Assembly: GCF_051401765.1 (NCBI RefSeq)
Contig: NC_135071.1
Location: 8,596,961-8,660,960 of the forward strand
Length of the DNA: 64,000 bases
From: Calliopsis andreniformis
Lineage: Eukaryota > Arthropoda > Insecta > Hymenoptera > Andrenidae
Direction of reading: 5' to 3'
The notes beneath the pieces were generated by a model. That model saw nothing but the letters and a program-made list of their open reading frames with translations, made no database searches and had not been told where the DNA came from. Shown here one piece after another: positions 35,331 to 48,339 of the stretch. The translations under genes and the position numbers were made by a program. Every line of letters starts with the position of its first letter. Within the stretch, counting starts at the first letter, position 1.

Positions 35331-38300
35331 AGCCTCCCTGGATCACATGTCGCGTTATTTACTTTGGAACTTCGGTTGAATCGTCGAAACACTTTAAACC
35401 GTGTTGCAATGTATTTCAATGACTGCTTCGCTGATTCACTTGGCGTTTGATTGAACAGTTTCCCACGCAATTGGATAAGTGATAATGAGTGTATTACCGC
35501 AGTAGCTCGGAAGATTTTTCGTCGAAACATAGGCGAAATGAAAACTTTTTAAGGACAGTGAGAAGAAATTGAACTGAGGCTTACGAATTGCTAATTGTAA
35601 GTAGGGTGGAACGAAAAAATTGAAATTGTGCAACTGTGTTCTGTCTCTTTAAGTATCTTCCTCCTTTTTCTAGAAGTTTTAATTTGATGTTTGTTAGATA
35701 TAGTTAAAAAGTTCTGTATTTAATATTTTTTTATATTCTTAGGTCAAGGATGATCTTCGTTTCGTTCTGAAATAAAATTAGTATAGGGAAATTATAGCGA
35801 GTGTGGCTGGCAGGCAGAAGGGCCCTCTCCTTTCCAAGACGTCATCTATTAAGACTATCTACTGTGGCTACCATAGCACTCGTACATAGATGACAATTGT
35901 TATATAATTGTGGATATCATCAAGTTACACAATTATGATTGACATTAATAAAAAATCATAATGGCAGTTACTAGAAGAAGGGGAGCACTAGAGAATATAA
36001 CTAGTAGATGACTTAAAAATATTATAATTTCTCGTTGGAATCATTACCAATGTACTAGAATTTTAGCATAATAGTCAACGTGTTAAGAATACTGCGGCTG
36101 TGTACATTACCCCCAGCAACCATCACTACCAAGCAAAAAAAAAGAATAAAGTAATTCTTGTTTAAAAAGGAATCACTGGGAAGGATCTCGAAGATTTCAT
36201 TCAATTTCCTGGCTGCAAAGAAGTTTATTCTCGGTTGAACTTCAAGGGAGTAGACCATACACAATTCACCCTTTGGGATCCAAGCCGACTATAAATAGAA
36301 GAAGTATTTAAGTACCTATATATTTTAAAACTGTTCACACCTACTCATACTGTGTAAATAGACTATTGCACAATACATCACCATCACAATTATTAAGAAC
36401 GAACTCAGAACAAAGTCAGTCGAATTTCGCAATTCTTTAAGAAAAAATTGACTCGTCAACTTACTAATAGTAACAATAACTTCTGAATGGCTTGAAACTC
36501 CAAGACTAGTGTCAAGCTTGAGTTTCGATTACTAAAGTAACACTACAAAAATTGCCAATAGAAGTGATAATTACTAAGTGACTTGCTGCCTTCCCGAAAA
36601 TTCCTTCAGATTCAATCTACTTCAGATTTATCGACAGCCTAAACACTATTATGAAAGGCAACTTTTGTCCGCCATTAATAGTCATAAATAATGAAAGAAT
36701 TCTGCCCTTATGTTTCGTTCCACCCTAATGCTAAGCCGCGCTTCTCATCGATGCTAACCCGGTTCTCTATTTTCGGCGGCAGTTCGCTAACCACGATTCT
36801 CTGATCGAAAAGGGGCGTCAACAGACCCTGCTATAAAGTCGTGGACGCGTATTTGTGAAACCCTAGCTGTGGCGTACCTAGACTGCGCCAGCCTTGGTAT
36901 TATACTTCACAGTGCTCCGTTTTTATCTTAAATCAAGCGCAGAGAGGAGACGTTTCGAAATTGATTCACCCCTTGGGGCAACTTCCCATCGTACACTTGC
37001 GACGGCTATTTTGAAAGGGTTTCTTTGTTGCAAAATTGGGAAGATGATACCGTCCTTCAACGTGGCAATTTTGACAGTGTTTGAGCCGAAGTTTGTTTGA
37101 AGGTTGCCGCTGTTACATGATGAAGAATTATGTGATAGAGAGTGAATACATTCGCAGAGAAACAGGCTGGGAATCACTGATACTCAAATAACAATTCATT
37201 AATTTTGTAAAAGTATCTTAATTTTAGGACCATCACGTATATGAACAGTTGAAGGAAATCTAATGGTACCTTTATAGGATATTAAAAAAATGTTGTTAAG
37301 CTTAGAATAGTAAAATACGAAATTCTTCAGAAGTTTACGTAATCGACGCTATGCGTCATTAAATTTCATGAAGAGTTAGTAACGAAAAATAAAATTCTAA
37401 CGATTAATTCACCTTTACTTATTATAACGTGTATCGTTGCTAATTACTGTTTAATTTGTTTAATTCATGCATTTCATACTCGATATAAAATTAACAAGCT
37501 AAAAGGCTCGTCTTCAGAAATTAACCGCGAGCAATTAGCGCTTAATTACACATAAAAGGATTCTCTATTTTTGTGTTCAGTAGAGCTCTCGAATCCATTT
37601 TGCACACTTTCTTCATTAACTCGATGCTTTCCATCGAGAAAGTTATTCAGCCTGCCTAAATAGATGATAATCTGTCAGACAAGTAAAGGGGACGAGGAAG
37701 AATATCGCAGCCATTTGTTGCAATTTTTTGCCATTCTATGCTGCCACATGTGGCCTCGCGTTATTATGGAGCAAGATTATGGTCCAATACGATACACCGA
37801 ACCTATCTTGGCTTACGCAATCTTTGAATAGCCAATTTTCTCCTTCTGGTTTTTCAGAATACGTCAATAATCGTTCAATGTTGCACTTCTTTATTCGATA
37901 CTTTAAATAAATAAAAATGAAAAAAAACCTCAATTTTTTAGTTAAAAATTCCCATAGGTACAATTTTTAGATAAATCTACTGAATATCTATTAAATTAAT
38001 ATTTCAAATGTCTCATATACAGATATTTGTTTAATTTGTTTGGAGTAAATTACTTTTTAACAAGTGACTTTTATTTAGCCTAGAAGGAAAATAGTAGAAG
38101 ATTAGAATTGATAAAATTAGTACGAACAGTGTATAGAATATTAAATACAAGAAAAACTTAAGTCAGTAATTCATTGATGTACATATTAAATTTGGTGGTT
38201 TATGAATTGAATCAAATGAAGTAAACTTTTTTAAAAATAATTTATCAAATAAATACAAAAACAGCTCAGTTGTTTATATTATAAAACGTATTATAAACTT

Positions 38301-39371
38301 AAATTAGATTAGATCGATCATATTAATTTTAAGAAAAATCTTGACTTCAGCCTAGTACGTTGTGATTTTTGGTTAAATCTTTATGAAACTGTTAACGATT
38401 CTAATTCTTACCTTATAAATTTCTTGTACGTGACGAATTCGAAAACACTGATAAAATACCGTACATCTACCTAATTTTTAAAAATTCCAAGGTTCCAATA
38501 GACCTCACAAAATGGTAACTGAAGTATAACGTTATTAACGTTATTAACTCATCCAAAGAAAAGGATAAAGAAAAGGGACGAGAGAGTGGTGAAACTGTGG
38601 CTTGACGGTTCGATCATCAATTTTGTCGATAAATACATCCCATATGGATGAAGAAGGAAGCCACATCAAGTTTCTCTGAACTCATTGCGAAGGATCTGCG
38701 AAATAAAGCGTTGGCGTCATGGGGAATTTCTTGGGCTTTTCGTGAGCCTCAGAATAGTGAGATCTAGAGACACTATTCTGGTCTAGAACTTCTTACAATC
38801 TGAACTCTTATCTACAAGTTCGTAGAATATTCTACTGAAATTTTAAAACTTAATAAAGTCGAGACAGTTATTAAAAGTAAGTAATCAAATCACACCTGAA
38901 AGTTTAAGAGTATATGTAATTACTATAGGAATTCTAAATCCTAAATTCTATCTATCTAAATCTGAATTCTGTTTGGAGCTTAAAATGTTCCGTATTTCTT
39001 GGTGAGAGTTATATCAAAAATTAAAATGGCTAATAAATAAAACTTCCACTGCATATTAGACAACCGTTTAGATAGAATGTTAACAAATGTTCGGTTAGTT
39101 GCTTCACTCGTTTGAACTTCCCCTCCATTTTTAATTATTACATTTCAGGTCAGCTTGAAATCATAATCCAATATCAGAGATTTTATTGTAATATTCTCTT
39201 TGGACTTTACCTTTATTACTACCATCCCCAAGATTATTAACAAGACATCCAAGACACTTAGTTTTGTTTTTAGAACGTCTAACTCTTTTAGAAATATTAA
39301 CACCTTCAAATTGCTCTTTGGTTAGACCACTTCTTGAGTACTATTCTAATGCCTAGTTATCGTATCGTCAA
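35331..39371. other. Non-coding, nothing firm
   Basis: AT-rich with a GC-richer patch near 36720-37110. Small ORFs on both strands (60-84 codons) show no recognisable domain. Confidence 0.3.
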
Positions 39372-39536
39372 TATCTGCTAGTAAACATAGAACGTGTACA
39401 ACGTAAATTTTTACGTTTAATTGCTCGTTTCTCAAGTAAGCCCATGACTTTCGACGATCTCAGCTATTTGTCGATACTAAAACGCTTAAGCCTTAAATCT
39501 TTTGAACACAGACGCTTGATTGATTTTATTTTTTAA
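39372..39536 (+). pseudogene. Non-LTR retrotransposon fragment 1, C-terminal end of a jockey-like ORF2
   Basis: One open frame reads NIERVQRKFLRLIARF...MTFDDLSYLSILKRL..LKSFEHRR, ending in TAA at 39534. The IERVQRKFLR block followed by LxxLxxxxLxxRR is typical of the region after the reverse transcriptase in jockey/CR1-type elements. The frame is lost upstream, so only about 55 residues remain. Confidence 0.65.
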
Positions 39537-39544
39537 TTACATAC

Positions 39545-40960
39545 ACTTTCAAAAAGACTAATGTGGCATATTGAAACCAATAAGATCATCTCACTAAGCC
39601 AAAGTGGCTTCAGAAAATTCAGATCAACTTTAGACCATCTTACTAATTTTGAAATAACTATATGTGATGCTTTTGCCAATAACGAACACGTAATAGCAGT
39701 GTGTCTAGATCTTGAAAAAGCGTAGGATATGGTTTGGCGTGAAAGAATAATTTGTAAGGGCAAGAATCTGTCATCTACACAAGCTATCATCCAAGATTCC
39801 TCAAACAAAATTACTAATTCGAGAGAAAAAACAGGATACAAAATCTCTAAAGCCAAATCTGAATTTATACTCTTTTTAAGAAGCAACTGCAACAATTCGA
39901 TCAAATTGTGCACTGGCAATGACGAATTGAAAAAGTTGAATATTGTAAGGATATTAGGTCTATATTTCGATGAAAAAATAATCTGGTCACACCATCTGAA
40001 ATACTTAAAAAGTACCTGTATAACACGCATGAATATCAAATCCATCGCTTCATGTAATGAGAGAGCAAATAAACTCATTATATTAAATAAATATTAAATA
40101 AATATTAAATACATATAATGCATGTATAAGATCCAAATTAGATTACGGATGTACCATTTATGCCTCAGCTACACCCAGAAATCTAAATATGTTAAATTCA
40201 ATCCACAACACGGGTTTACGACTTGCACTTGGAGCATTTAAATGAAACCCAGTTTAAAGCATCCTAAGTGAAGTCAATAAATTACTATTAAACTTTTGAC
40301 GAATGAGACTATGTGTTTAATACGCAATAAAAATCAGTGTTCTGCCTAGTAACTCTGTTTACAATAACATCTGATCAACCAGATACATATATGGAAATCT
40401 ACGAAACAAAGCCACGCACTCTAAAACCCCTCTATGTTCGAGCGAATAGATGTATTAAAGATTTAACTCTCAAACGCCCAACTGTAAAAATCCACCAATT
40501 CCTAAAAGAACCATCATGGTTGCTAGAACTCTCTAAAATAACTGAATTGTTAAACTGTATTAATCGACTACAAAGACTCTGCACTACAAAGCGATATTCT
40601 CAAAACAATGAAAGAATTTGTCGACTACATCAAGATACATACTGATGGTTCTCGTTCTGAAAAAGGCAACAGACGTGCAATCATATACCACAACAAAATT
40701 CTCAAATATAATCTGTAAAATAGGACAGTCCTTTATAAATAATTCTGTAAACCATGCCTTTATGTTAGAATGTTTCGATACGAATAAAGTTAACAACGCT
40801 GAAAGCAGGATTATTAATACTATCTTGAGCAAGGTTCTCGTTATGATGTTAAGTACGAATAGAAGCTACAGTACTTATACGATGACAAGTAATGGGTCCA
40901 TACCTTTAAAGTTTGTGAAATATGAGGAAGCAAGATTTCTCCCGAAAGGAGGATAAAGAT
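39545..40960 (+). pseudogene. Non-LTR retrotransposon fragment 2 (RT and RNase H remnants, I-clade-like)
   Basis: Begins 9 nt after fragment 1. Reads SQSGFRKFRSTLDHL (RT) and VIAVCLDLEKA, then an in-frame TAG (39723-39725) where Tyr is usual, then DMVWR. The sequence then jumps to KTGYKISKAKSE and RILGLYFDEKIIW, so the YxDD catalytic box is deleted. Further on, RSKLDYGCTIYASATPRNLN and NTGLRLALGAF (40134-40244) end in TGA. At 40635 IKIHTDGSRSEKG is an RNase H start. Several frameshifts and stops make it inactive. RNase H after RT suggests the I/Loa/R1 group, not jockey. Confidence 0.78.
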
Positions 40961-42959
40961 AAAACGACTGCAGTAGACGAATAAAGAGCATTAAGAATTT
41001 TTTAATGAAGGATTATGAAAACGTACACTCCGAGTGTACTAAATATTATCGTGTATAATCGTATGTGAGCTACGACTATAGTCACATTATCTTATCGAAA
41101 TATGACTGTTTAATGTTTTATGTAAAGCATACGTTTTACTGAATTTTTACACTTGAAATACACTGCAAATTTCATAAAAAAATATTGTGTCATAAGATTC
41201 GTTGTTTTAAATAGTATTCGAGTTAATTTAGTTGTGTCAAAATAATTAGTTATTAAATTATAATTTATTTAGACAGCTTGAATGATATTTAACTGTTCAT
41301 TTCAATTAATGTCAAATTTTAGAAGCTCTAATTTATATTTTAACTTTCATTCTACATTGAACAGAATACTTTCCTTTGATCTAGAATAATAATCTTCCCT
41401 GTGTAATAATAATGCAGTATCGAGTTTACGTTTTAGGCAATCCTGACATACTGCAGTTAAATAATCAATGGTGGTGTAATCAAAGAATGTGTTTTCAATC
41501 TGCGCTACGCTATTAATTGACTGACTTATCGTATTTCGAGGTTCCTGACAGTTCGAAAACGGTGCACTGCTGAGTCAGGCATCTCGAAATTCGAGTCTAA
41601 ACAGCGTTAGCAATTCCATCGTGGCTGTTCAATCGCGAAAAAGATATTCTGCTGTCACGTGTAATCCACCACCCGCCACCGATATGATAATCGCTCGATG
41701 TCACATCATAAGTAACACACCGCCTGTTTCGTAACCAAATGGAGCAGTAGTATTTTGAGGATTTTGTAGGACTTTGTCCAAGAAGAATTTAATGATTCTA
41801 GTTTATGAAAATTCACTCAAAGTGTGACAATATTTTAATAAAACGTTTGAAAAATGATTATTTAGAATTTAGAAAATATTTCACTTTTTTTGTTGGAAGC
41901 GACTTTGAAATAATTATACGTTAGTTTATTTTATTTGATTTAAGTAGAAATTATTTTTTAATTCATTTATCTCTGAATTATTTCTAGATTTGGGATTTTA
42001 GATAATATTTTTTCTTCATTTTGAATATACTTTTCCCAGGTCTGAGTTAACTGAGGACGAAAGAATGACATCTATTTTCGGGAAGAAATGAATATGAGAA
42101 TATGCATTTTAATAGAATTCATTAAAACCTGAGTCGGCACGATAGGGAAAGTTATTAAGGAAAGGAATATCAAGTATGCAAAGGAGGAATTTCATTATAT
42201 GAAACAACGCAGTTAAACTTTGTGTGATCGTTATTATAAAAACTATTTTGTTGAGCGGTATTATTACATCTTTTAAAATACATTGAATACAATTTTGTGT
42301 TCAATTAAAAATACTCTTTGCTTTGTCTTGTTACCATTTTCTTGAGTAAATGAGAACACTACCATAAAATATTTTACATAACCAAAACTTTTGGTCATAA
42401 ATGAAAAATGTTTATTTGAAAAACTGTAAGAACAGAAGATATAAACAATTTTTATATAATTTGAATGAAAGTTTACAAGATAAAACGATTTTCATAGAAA
42501 CAAATTGAATCAAAGAAACCTGTTCTTCACGTAATGGAATTACAATATAGGTACTTTGCAGGTTTGGTACTTTGCCTTCTTTAGAAAGTAAGTAGGCAAG
42601 AAATATGTGCTTTATGTCACTTTACTTTATAATGATAGAATTAGTTCATATTCTTGCTCAAATAATCAAGGCTTAGCTATATATCACATTATTCAAGCAC
42701 TTTCAGTAGAGCTACCATCTTCCGCGCTAAGTTATCGCTATCAACCAAGACAATTCATCCGTTTAATTAATATTCAGTCAGCCAGGGAAGCCATTGGTGC
42801 CCGGAATGCGACGCTAATCTAAGTGTTCAACGTCGTGCAGAATCGCTGAACCCGATATCTCCATTAGGAACTAAAAGCTTTAATGGAGACGTCAGATCGA
42901 AAGTAACAGGTTCATGAGCGAGTAAGAAACAGCTCCGGTCATAGCCCTTGTAATTGCTT
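40961..42959. other. Non-coding, nothing recognised
   Basis: AT-rich; the first part may be the 3' end of retrotransposon fragment 2. A somewhat GC-richer patch lies at 41570-41740. Confidence 0.3.
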
Positions 42960-43260
42960 TATTAATAGCCAGCGTGGTCCGCGTTAAGAGCTCGTTCGCG
43001 CCGTGACCGCGGCACCGTGGGAGGCTAGGCTAATTTTAAAAGACGCCCTCCGTGCTGAATTTCAGTTACGTTTACACGAGAGCCGATCGTGCGGGAGAGA
43101 CATTCCGTTCCAACGACACGTGAGCCTCCCTATCGTTCGCTTCCCGGATTTTGAGGTACAGCCCCGAATCGCTCTAGCTTCCGGGATGATTTTCACGAAA
43201 CCGCGATAAGGACCAGGCCATGGTCGACTTGGTCAACAGTTCTTTGCCTCCGTTCCGGAT
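42960..43260. other. CpG-rich island
   Basis: Contains GCGTTAAGAGCTCGTTCGCG and GTGACCGCGGCACCGTGGGA. A 68-codon ORF is composition-driven. No exon is supported. Confidence 0.35.
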
Positions 43261-43330
43261 GATCGAATGCTAGAAGATTAAATGCTATGGGGAACTTTGG
43301 ACCGTACAGTGTTCTGAACGACTGTCTGAA

Positions 43331-43575
43331 CGGGAAAAAATGGTGATACAGATCTTGCAGGTCTTCTAAGTAGATTTAAGTAAGGAGACCTTTGTAGGAT
43401 CTGTTAGAGACATTTGTAAAATTAACAAAGGTAGCTTGACTATAGTAAGAGCAGCTTTGTTAAATCTATAAAGTTGGTTTTTATTGAATCTGTTAAATTC
43501 AGGCTTGTTAGAGTACTTTTGTGAATTCTATAAGAAGAGACTTTAGTAATTTCAGCTTAACATTTTATTTCATAT
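43331..43575. mobile_element. Family D MITE, inverted copy
   Basis: Runs antiparallel to 26525-26733. It shares GCAGGTCTTCTAAGTAGATTTA, AGAGCAGCTTTGTTAAATCT, TTGTTAGAGTACTTTTGTGA and AGAGACTTTAGTAATTTCAG in the same order. The terminal repeat is decayed (GGGAAAAAATGG at the left). Confidence 0.7.
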
Positions 43576-44716
43576 AGTAGAAAAAAAAATATGTTTAACT
43601 CTTTCGTGACATGCATACATATGTTTCACTTTATTTTTTATTTCGTACCTAGTATGACGTTGGAAGCCTAGTTAACAAAAAGAAAAGATTGAAAGATTCT
43701 CAACAAAAATAATTTGGTCACGAAAGGATGAAAATGTATACATGGTTAAGGGAAGAAAAGTTTATGGACAATTAAAACTTTCGTGAATCATTGTGGTAAA
43801 TGAAGAAGAAGTTTTGTGAAACAAAGAGACAGAGTAATATTATTATTATTAAAAAAAACAACAACTATGAAATAGGTATCCATGTTTTAGATATTTGGCT
43901 GAGGCCTGAGAAGATATCCCATTAACCTTGCTAACTAATCTTGTCAATATGGAGTAGAATACCAACTTATTAGTTCTTTTGTACATCACTGTATATATTT
44001 TAATAATTCAATTTTAGTAATTTACAGCTGTAAGTTAATGCATTTACTAGTATTGTAGTTTATCCCAAATAAAACAGAATTCCCTCGTTACCCTTATTGC
44101 ATTTCTTGAGTCCTTTCTGACCCGATCCTGATTGTTAGCTCTTTTATCAGCTTCCTTAACCCTCTTAGTGTCAAGGTACCAATCTATCGGTAATAGGACA
44201 AACTGCTAAAGTCTATAGCAAAACACTATAGACATCTAACTTTTTTTTAGTGTCAGATATGTGAAAAAGGTACAATTTTCTTTTGATTAGTGTATTCTGC
44301 AAGAATTTATCAGTACGTGAGAAAAACTTCGTTCAGCGATAAAAATATTTGTAGTGAATACAGAATTTTCTTTTAATGCGAGGAAAATTAGGTAAACATT
44401 CGCTTGGAAATTTTTAATACAGGTACCTGTAATTACAGAGTTACCAGTAAAAGGGTTAACTCGGATCAAATATAAACCAGCTATTGTCACTATCTAAATT
44501 TCTAATTCCTCGACATCCCATTAAAACTTCATTAGCTTCGTAGTAATAGATTGATAATAAAAATTGTTCACAATAAAATTTTCAAGAAGAACACAGACAA
44601 TTTCATAAGGAACAGAAAATAAAGTGTGGAAAATGATCAACATAAAGATAGGTTTAATTTTGGCGAAGAAATATCCTTTCTCAAGCCTCTGTGCAATCGC
44701 GACTGAGAGACCCCAC

Positions 44717-44749
44717 TATACTAGTCCTCACATTAGGGGGACTAGTATA
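44717..44749. repeat. Perfect 11-bp hairpin
   Basis: TATACTAGTCC and its exact inverse GGACTAGTATA flank an 11-nt loop. It sits at the edge of the GC-rich patch 44760-45030. Confidence 0.7.
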
Positions 44750-44759
44750 CATTTTTTTC

Positions 44760-45030
44760 GAGGGCGGAGACGTATTATATTTACGGGGGATATTTACGTC
44801 GTTGGGGAAAGATAGCTCGCCTGATAGTGGCACCAAAAACGGCCCAGCGTCGAACGAAATACTCCGCCAATGACGGTAGGACGACAAAACGATCTCGAAG
44901 ACGAGCGAACGGCTTTCTGTTGCCCGTGGAAAGTGTTCTCGCGACAAACCCAGCGAAAAATTACGATCGAAGCGTGCATAATGACACGCGAATGCGGGAA
45001 ATAAATTTTCCCGCGCAGACACGGCGGAAG
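44760..45030. other. CpG-rich island
   Basis: ORFs of 114 to 129 codons lie on both strands, which points to composition and not coding. Possibly regulatory. Confidence 0.35.
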
Positions 45031-45470
45031 TATTTGAACGTTTTTTCCTTCTGTTCTTGTTGCTTTCCACGAAATGAAGATCAGGGAGCTCGTGTAACTG
45101 TCAGAAAATATTCGGTTATTTTTAATCGTTCTTTTGTACAGTTTTATCTGACAATGCTGACATTGTGTTAACAATCAAGCGGTGACTTATGATATGCAAT
45201 TAAATGTTAAAACGTTGTAGTATTATTTCTTTTTCGAAACACGTGTACTGACTTGTGAGTTTAAGTATACAATTATTTTGTATGAAACAGGAAATAAGAC
45301 ACTTCATAAGTATTAAAAAATATTGTTTATATTGGAGTGGAATAATATCTACTATTTAAGTTAGAAGGACCAATGAACTGAAGTTATGATTAAGAATATT
45401 TCTGTCAAGAACAAGAGCTTAATTAGTCATTAAGTTCCAACAGGTGCATACTTATATGTATTAAATATAG

Positions 45471-46240
45471 AGAAGGTGGGAATATGGACCACTGTTCTTG
45501 TTGTGAGGAAAACGCATATTAAAAATATAAAAATTGCAATAATGAAAGATGCAAGTGGTAGCTCATAGATCTGAGACAATGTATCAGTAGTTTTTTAATG
45601 TAAAAATTCAACTATTTTGAACTTATATAATTTCTACAAAATTGTGACAAAAACATCGTTTTAGATTCTAAAATAATTTTAGAAAGTGAGGTAGTAATAT
45701 GGACCACAACTAGAAAGGTAAAAAACGCGTAATATAATTGATTTTTTCGCAAACTTTATGTTTTAATATTAAAGCAAGTTTTTTGTTCTTAATTAATACG
45801 ATTCTGTATAAGTTTGGCATTCAATGAAAGTTTGTAAAATTTTGATAAACATTACAAAGGATCTCTCTCAGATCTAGTGCATAAGAAATGGACCCATTCT
45901 TGAAATAAAAGAAAGAACAAAACGTAATAAGGTAAGAGCATCACTTCGAGCTTTAAAAATGTCGACATGGGAAGCTTAATCTTCTGACTACTTATATCTC
46001 TATATCTAACATTGTTCATATTTGTTAGTTAACATAAAAAACATATGAATTAATCTTACCATGAAAAACTTTTTAGACGCACAAAAACCAACACTTTCAC
46101 TTTTTAACAAAAGTAAACATGAGAATTACGCCAGTTCTGCCTGTTGGTACTAAAGGACATTAATTGATGTGTTTATTTCAATTATTAAGGAAGTAAGAAC
46201 CTGGTCCGTATTACAACCCTGGTCTATATTCCCACCTTCT
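45471..46240. mobile_element. 770-bp element with 20-bp inverted ends and subterminal repeats
   Basis: The left end AGAAGGTGGGAATATGGACC and the inverted right end (AGAAGGTGGGAATATAGACC) differ at one position. The core TAATATGGACCA recurs internally near 45693 and, as TAATACGGACC inverted, near 46203, giving subterminal copies at both ends. The interior is AT-rich and has no ORF. Confidence 0.7.
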
Positions 46241-46588
46241 CCCTTATGGTGAAATTAGTAATCAGTAAACAGCAGTGTAATTGTTTGAGAAAATATGATT
46301 CCAGTAAAAAATAAACTTTAATTAACTTTTAATTTCAGTGACTGAGCTTTCAATTTTCAGTAGATTTAAATTGCCTTAAGCTTATAAAATGTTTCATTTC
46401 TCTTATCCCCTTTAATACATCAGTTTTATATAGCTCGGTATTATGCATTCAGTAATTAAATGACGCCAATTTAGAGAGACATTAGCAGCACTATGTAATA
46501 AAGTGTTCGCGCGTGCCAGCGCAGTGTGACAAATATAGAGTGTCGTTAAAATAAAACCGGTAGTTTGCGAAGACGTGACGTCGGTAAC

Positions 46589-46639
46589 AGGAAATGACAA
46601 CATATCCACGTTGCGTATTACAGGAACGAGTGAACACGC
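46589..46639. repeat. Diverged 51-nt motif, copy 1 (partner at 48655)
   Basis: Aligns without gaps to 48655-48705, 37 of 51 by eye, with an exact CAGGAACGAGTG. Both reading frames would start MTTYPR..., but neither ORF looks like a gene. Confidence 0.6.
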
Positions 46640-47067
46640 ATCCATTCAGCGACAGGTGGTGTTCACATGCTACTACTCGAGGATTTCATTGTACGCTAGA
46701 GTATCGATACTTGCATGCGAACCTTAAACCGCGATTAATGCATTACACGATGAATTATTCAAGACTCGCTAACTAGCGATATACATAGCCTCTTGTGACT
46801 TTAAGTTTTGTTATTTTGTGCTTTTGTAGCGGTTCGAAAAATAAGTAGGGTGTCCTACGTAATGCAATGAAAGAAGAATGGCAAATAACAGTAGAATTTT
46901 GGGCTCTTCCAGCAGATAAAATATGTAGAATTATTTAAGACAAAGGTATAAGGTAGAAAAAGTGGAAAATGCAGAGTGCAAAGAATTGGAAGTCGTTGAC
47001 TTTAAATGGTCAGAATTCGAAAACGAATGCATGAAATTAAAAAATTCGAACATTATATTAATATGTA

Positions 47068-47495
47068 TAGGGGGTCCTAGAACTGATGGCACAAGTTAGA
47101 AGAGAGTGATTCTATATGAATAAATAAGATGGAAATGTAGAGTAAAAATTATTGATATCACGCTTCGTTTTCGAGAAAATTGACTTTAAATTTTAACCAA
47201 ATACAAGTGTACCGAACTACAGTTTAAAGTGTTTGAGGGAAAAACTGGGAAAGGGGAATGCTTTTAGCGTACTGTAGAGACAGTCATTGCTCAGACCAAG
47301 AATGTTCACCGTACCTCTGTACTCTTCAATCACCCAAAACTGTACTTTGGTATGCTTGTACGCGACCATAATTCAACCTCGATTTTATCGGAAACTAAGC
47401 ACGATATCAAGAAAGTTTAGTTTTCATTTTCGTCTTATTTTTTCACGTAGAATCCTCCCACCCCCCATGTACCACCAGGTCTGGGGCACCCTGTA
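47068..47495. mobile_element. Family B MITE, copy 1 (428 bp)
   Basis: TA-flanked, begins TAGGGGGTCCTAGAACTGAT and ends inverted CCAGGTCTGGGGCACCCTGTA. Long arms include GATGGAAATGTAGAGTAAAA and CACGCTTCGTTTTCGAGAAA, with a partial inverse (CATTTTCGTCTTATTTTTTC) on the right. No ORF. Confidence 0.72.
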
Positions 47496-48339
47496 TAACA
47501 TGCATATTATAGTTACCAAACCCTATTCTACATTGGTGTGTTAACCCTTAAAAAATATAATTTGGAGTTATGAATGTACAACAGTATTATTAAAAGTAAC
47601 ACATAAAAAGTAAATACGTGAATATGAATTTTTGAAATTTCTGAAGCCTAAAATTATCTCCTTCTTATCGAACAATTATTATCCTGCATCTATATTCTAT
47701 GTGCAATTTTAAGTGTAATTATAATCTTTAATTCTTTAATATTATTTTTTGTATTACTAGCAAGTTTAAATAAACAAATATTAATAATATACATATGTAT
47801 GCTACTCCTTTTAGATCACATCTAACGCTAATGAATAATATTAGTAAGTATGCTAGAAAAATTGCCAGAATAGATTATTTCAATTAAATTAAAGCTTTGT
47901 GAGTTAGTACACCAATGCAAAACGTCAATTTATAATAATAATATTTTACATTCTTTGACTTATTCTTCGAAATTACGTTATATTTTATTTGTTAACTAGA
48001 ATCCTTATATTTAAACGACTATTTTAATGAATAATATTATAACGTATGGTAAAAAAATTGCTACTGTATATGTTATTGGAGAAAAAATGTAAAACGCTCG
48101 ATTGGTACAAACTAGTTATTTATGGGTTAATATACCAGTGCAGAATAGGGTCCAATTTTTGAAACTGCAGTAATAAATCTTACTAGATAACATAATTTTG
48201 AAGATCCTGTCAAAATTTATTCCCAAAAAGTGATGAAAACAAATCCAAAAATAAGGGCTCCTATTTTCATAAAAACCAACAACCATCATTTAATACTCGA
48301 TTCTTCTTTTTCCTCAATCTGGAAAATAAAATCCGAAGA

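Noticed and set aside
39533..40078. Longest ORF in the window (181 codons, minus strand)
   Set aside because: It is exactly antisense to the decayed reverse transcriptase on the + strand, whose motifs are recognisable; the minus translation has no motif.
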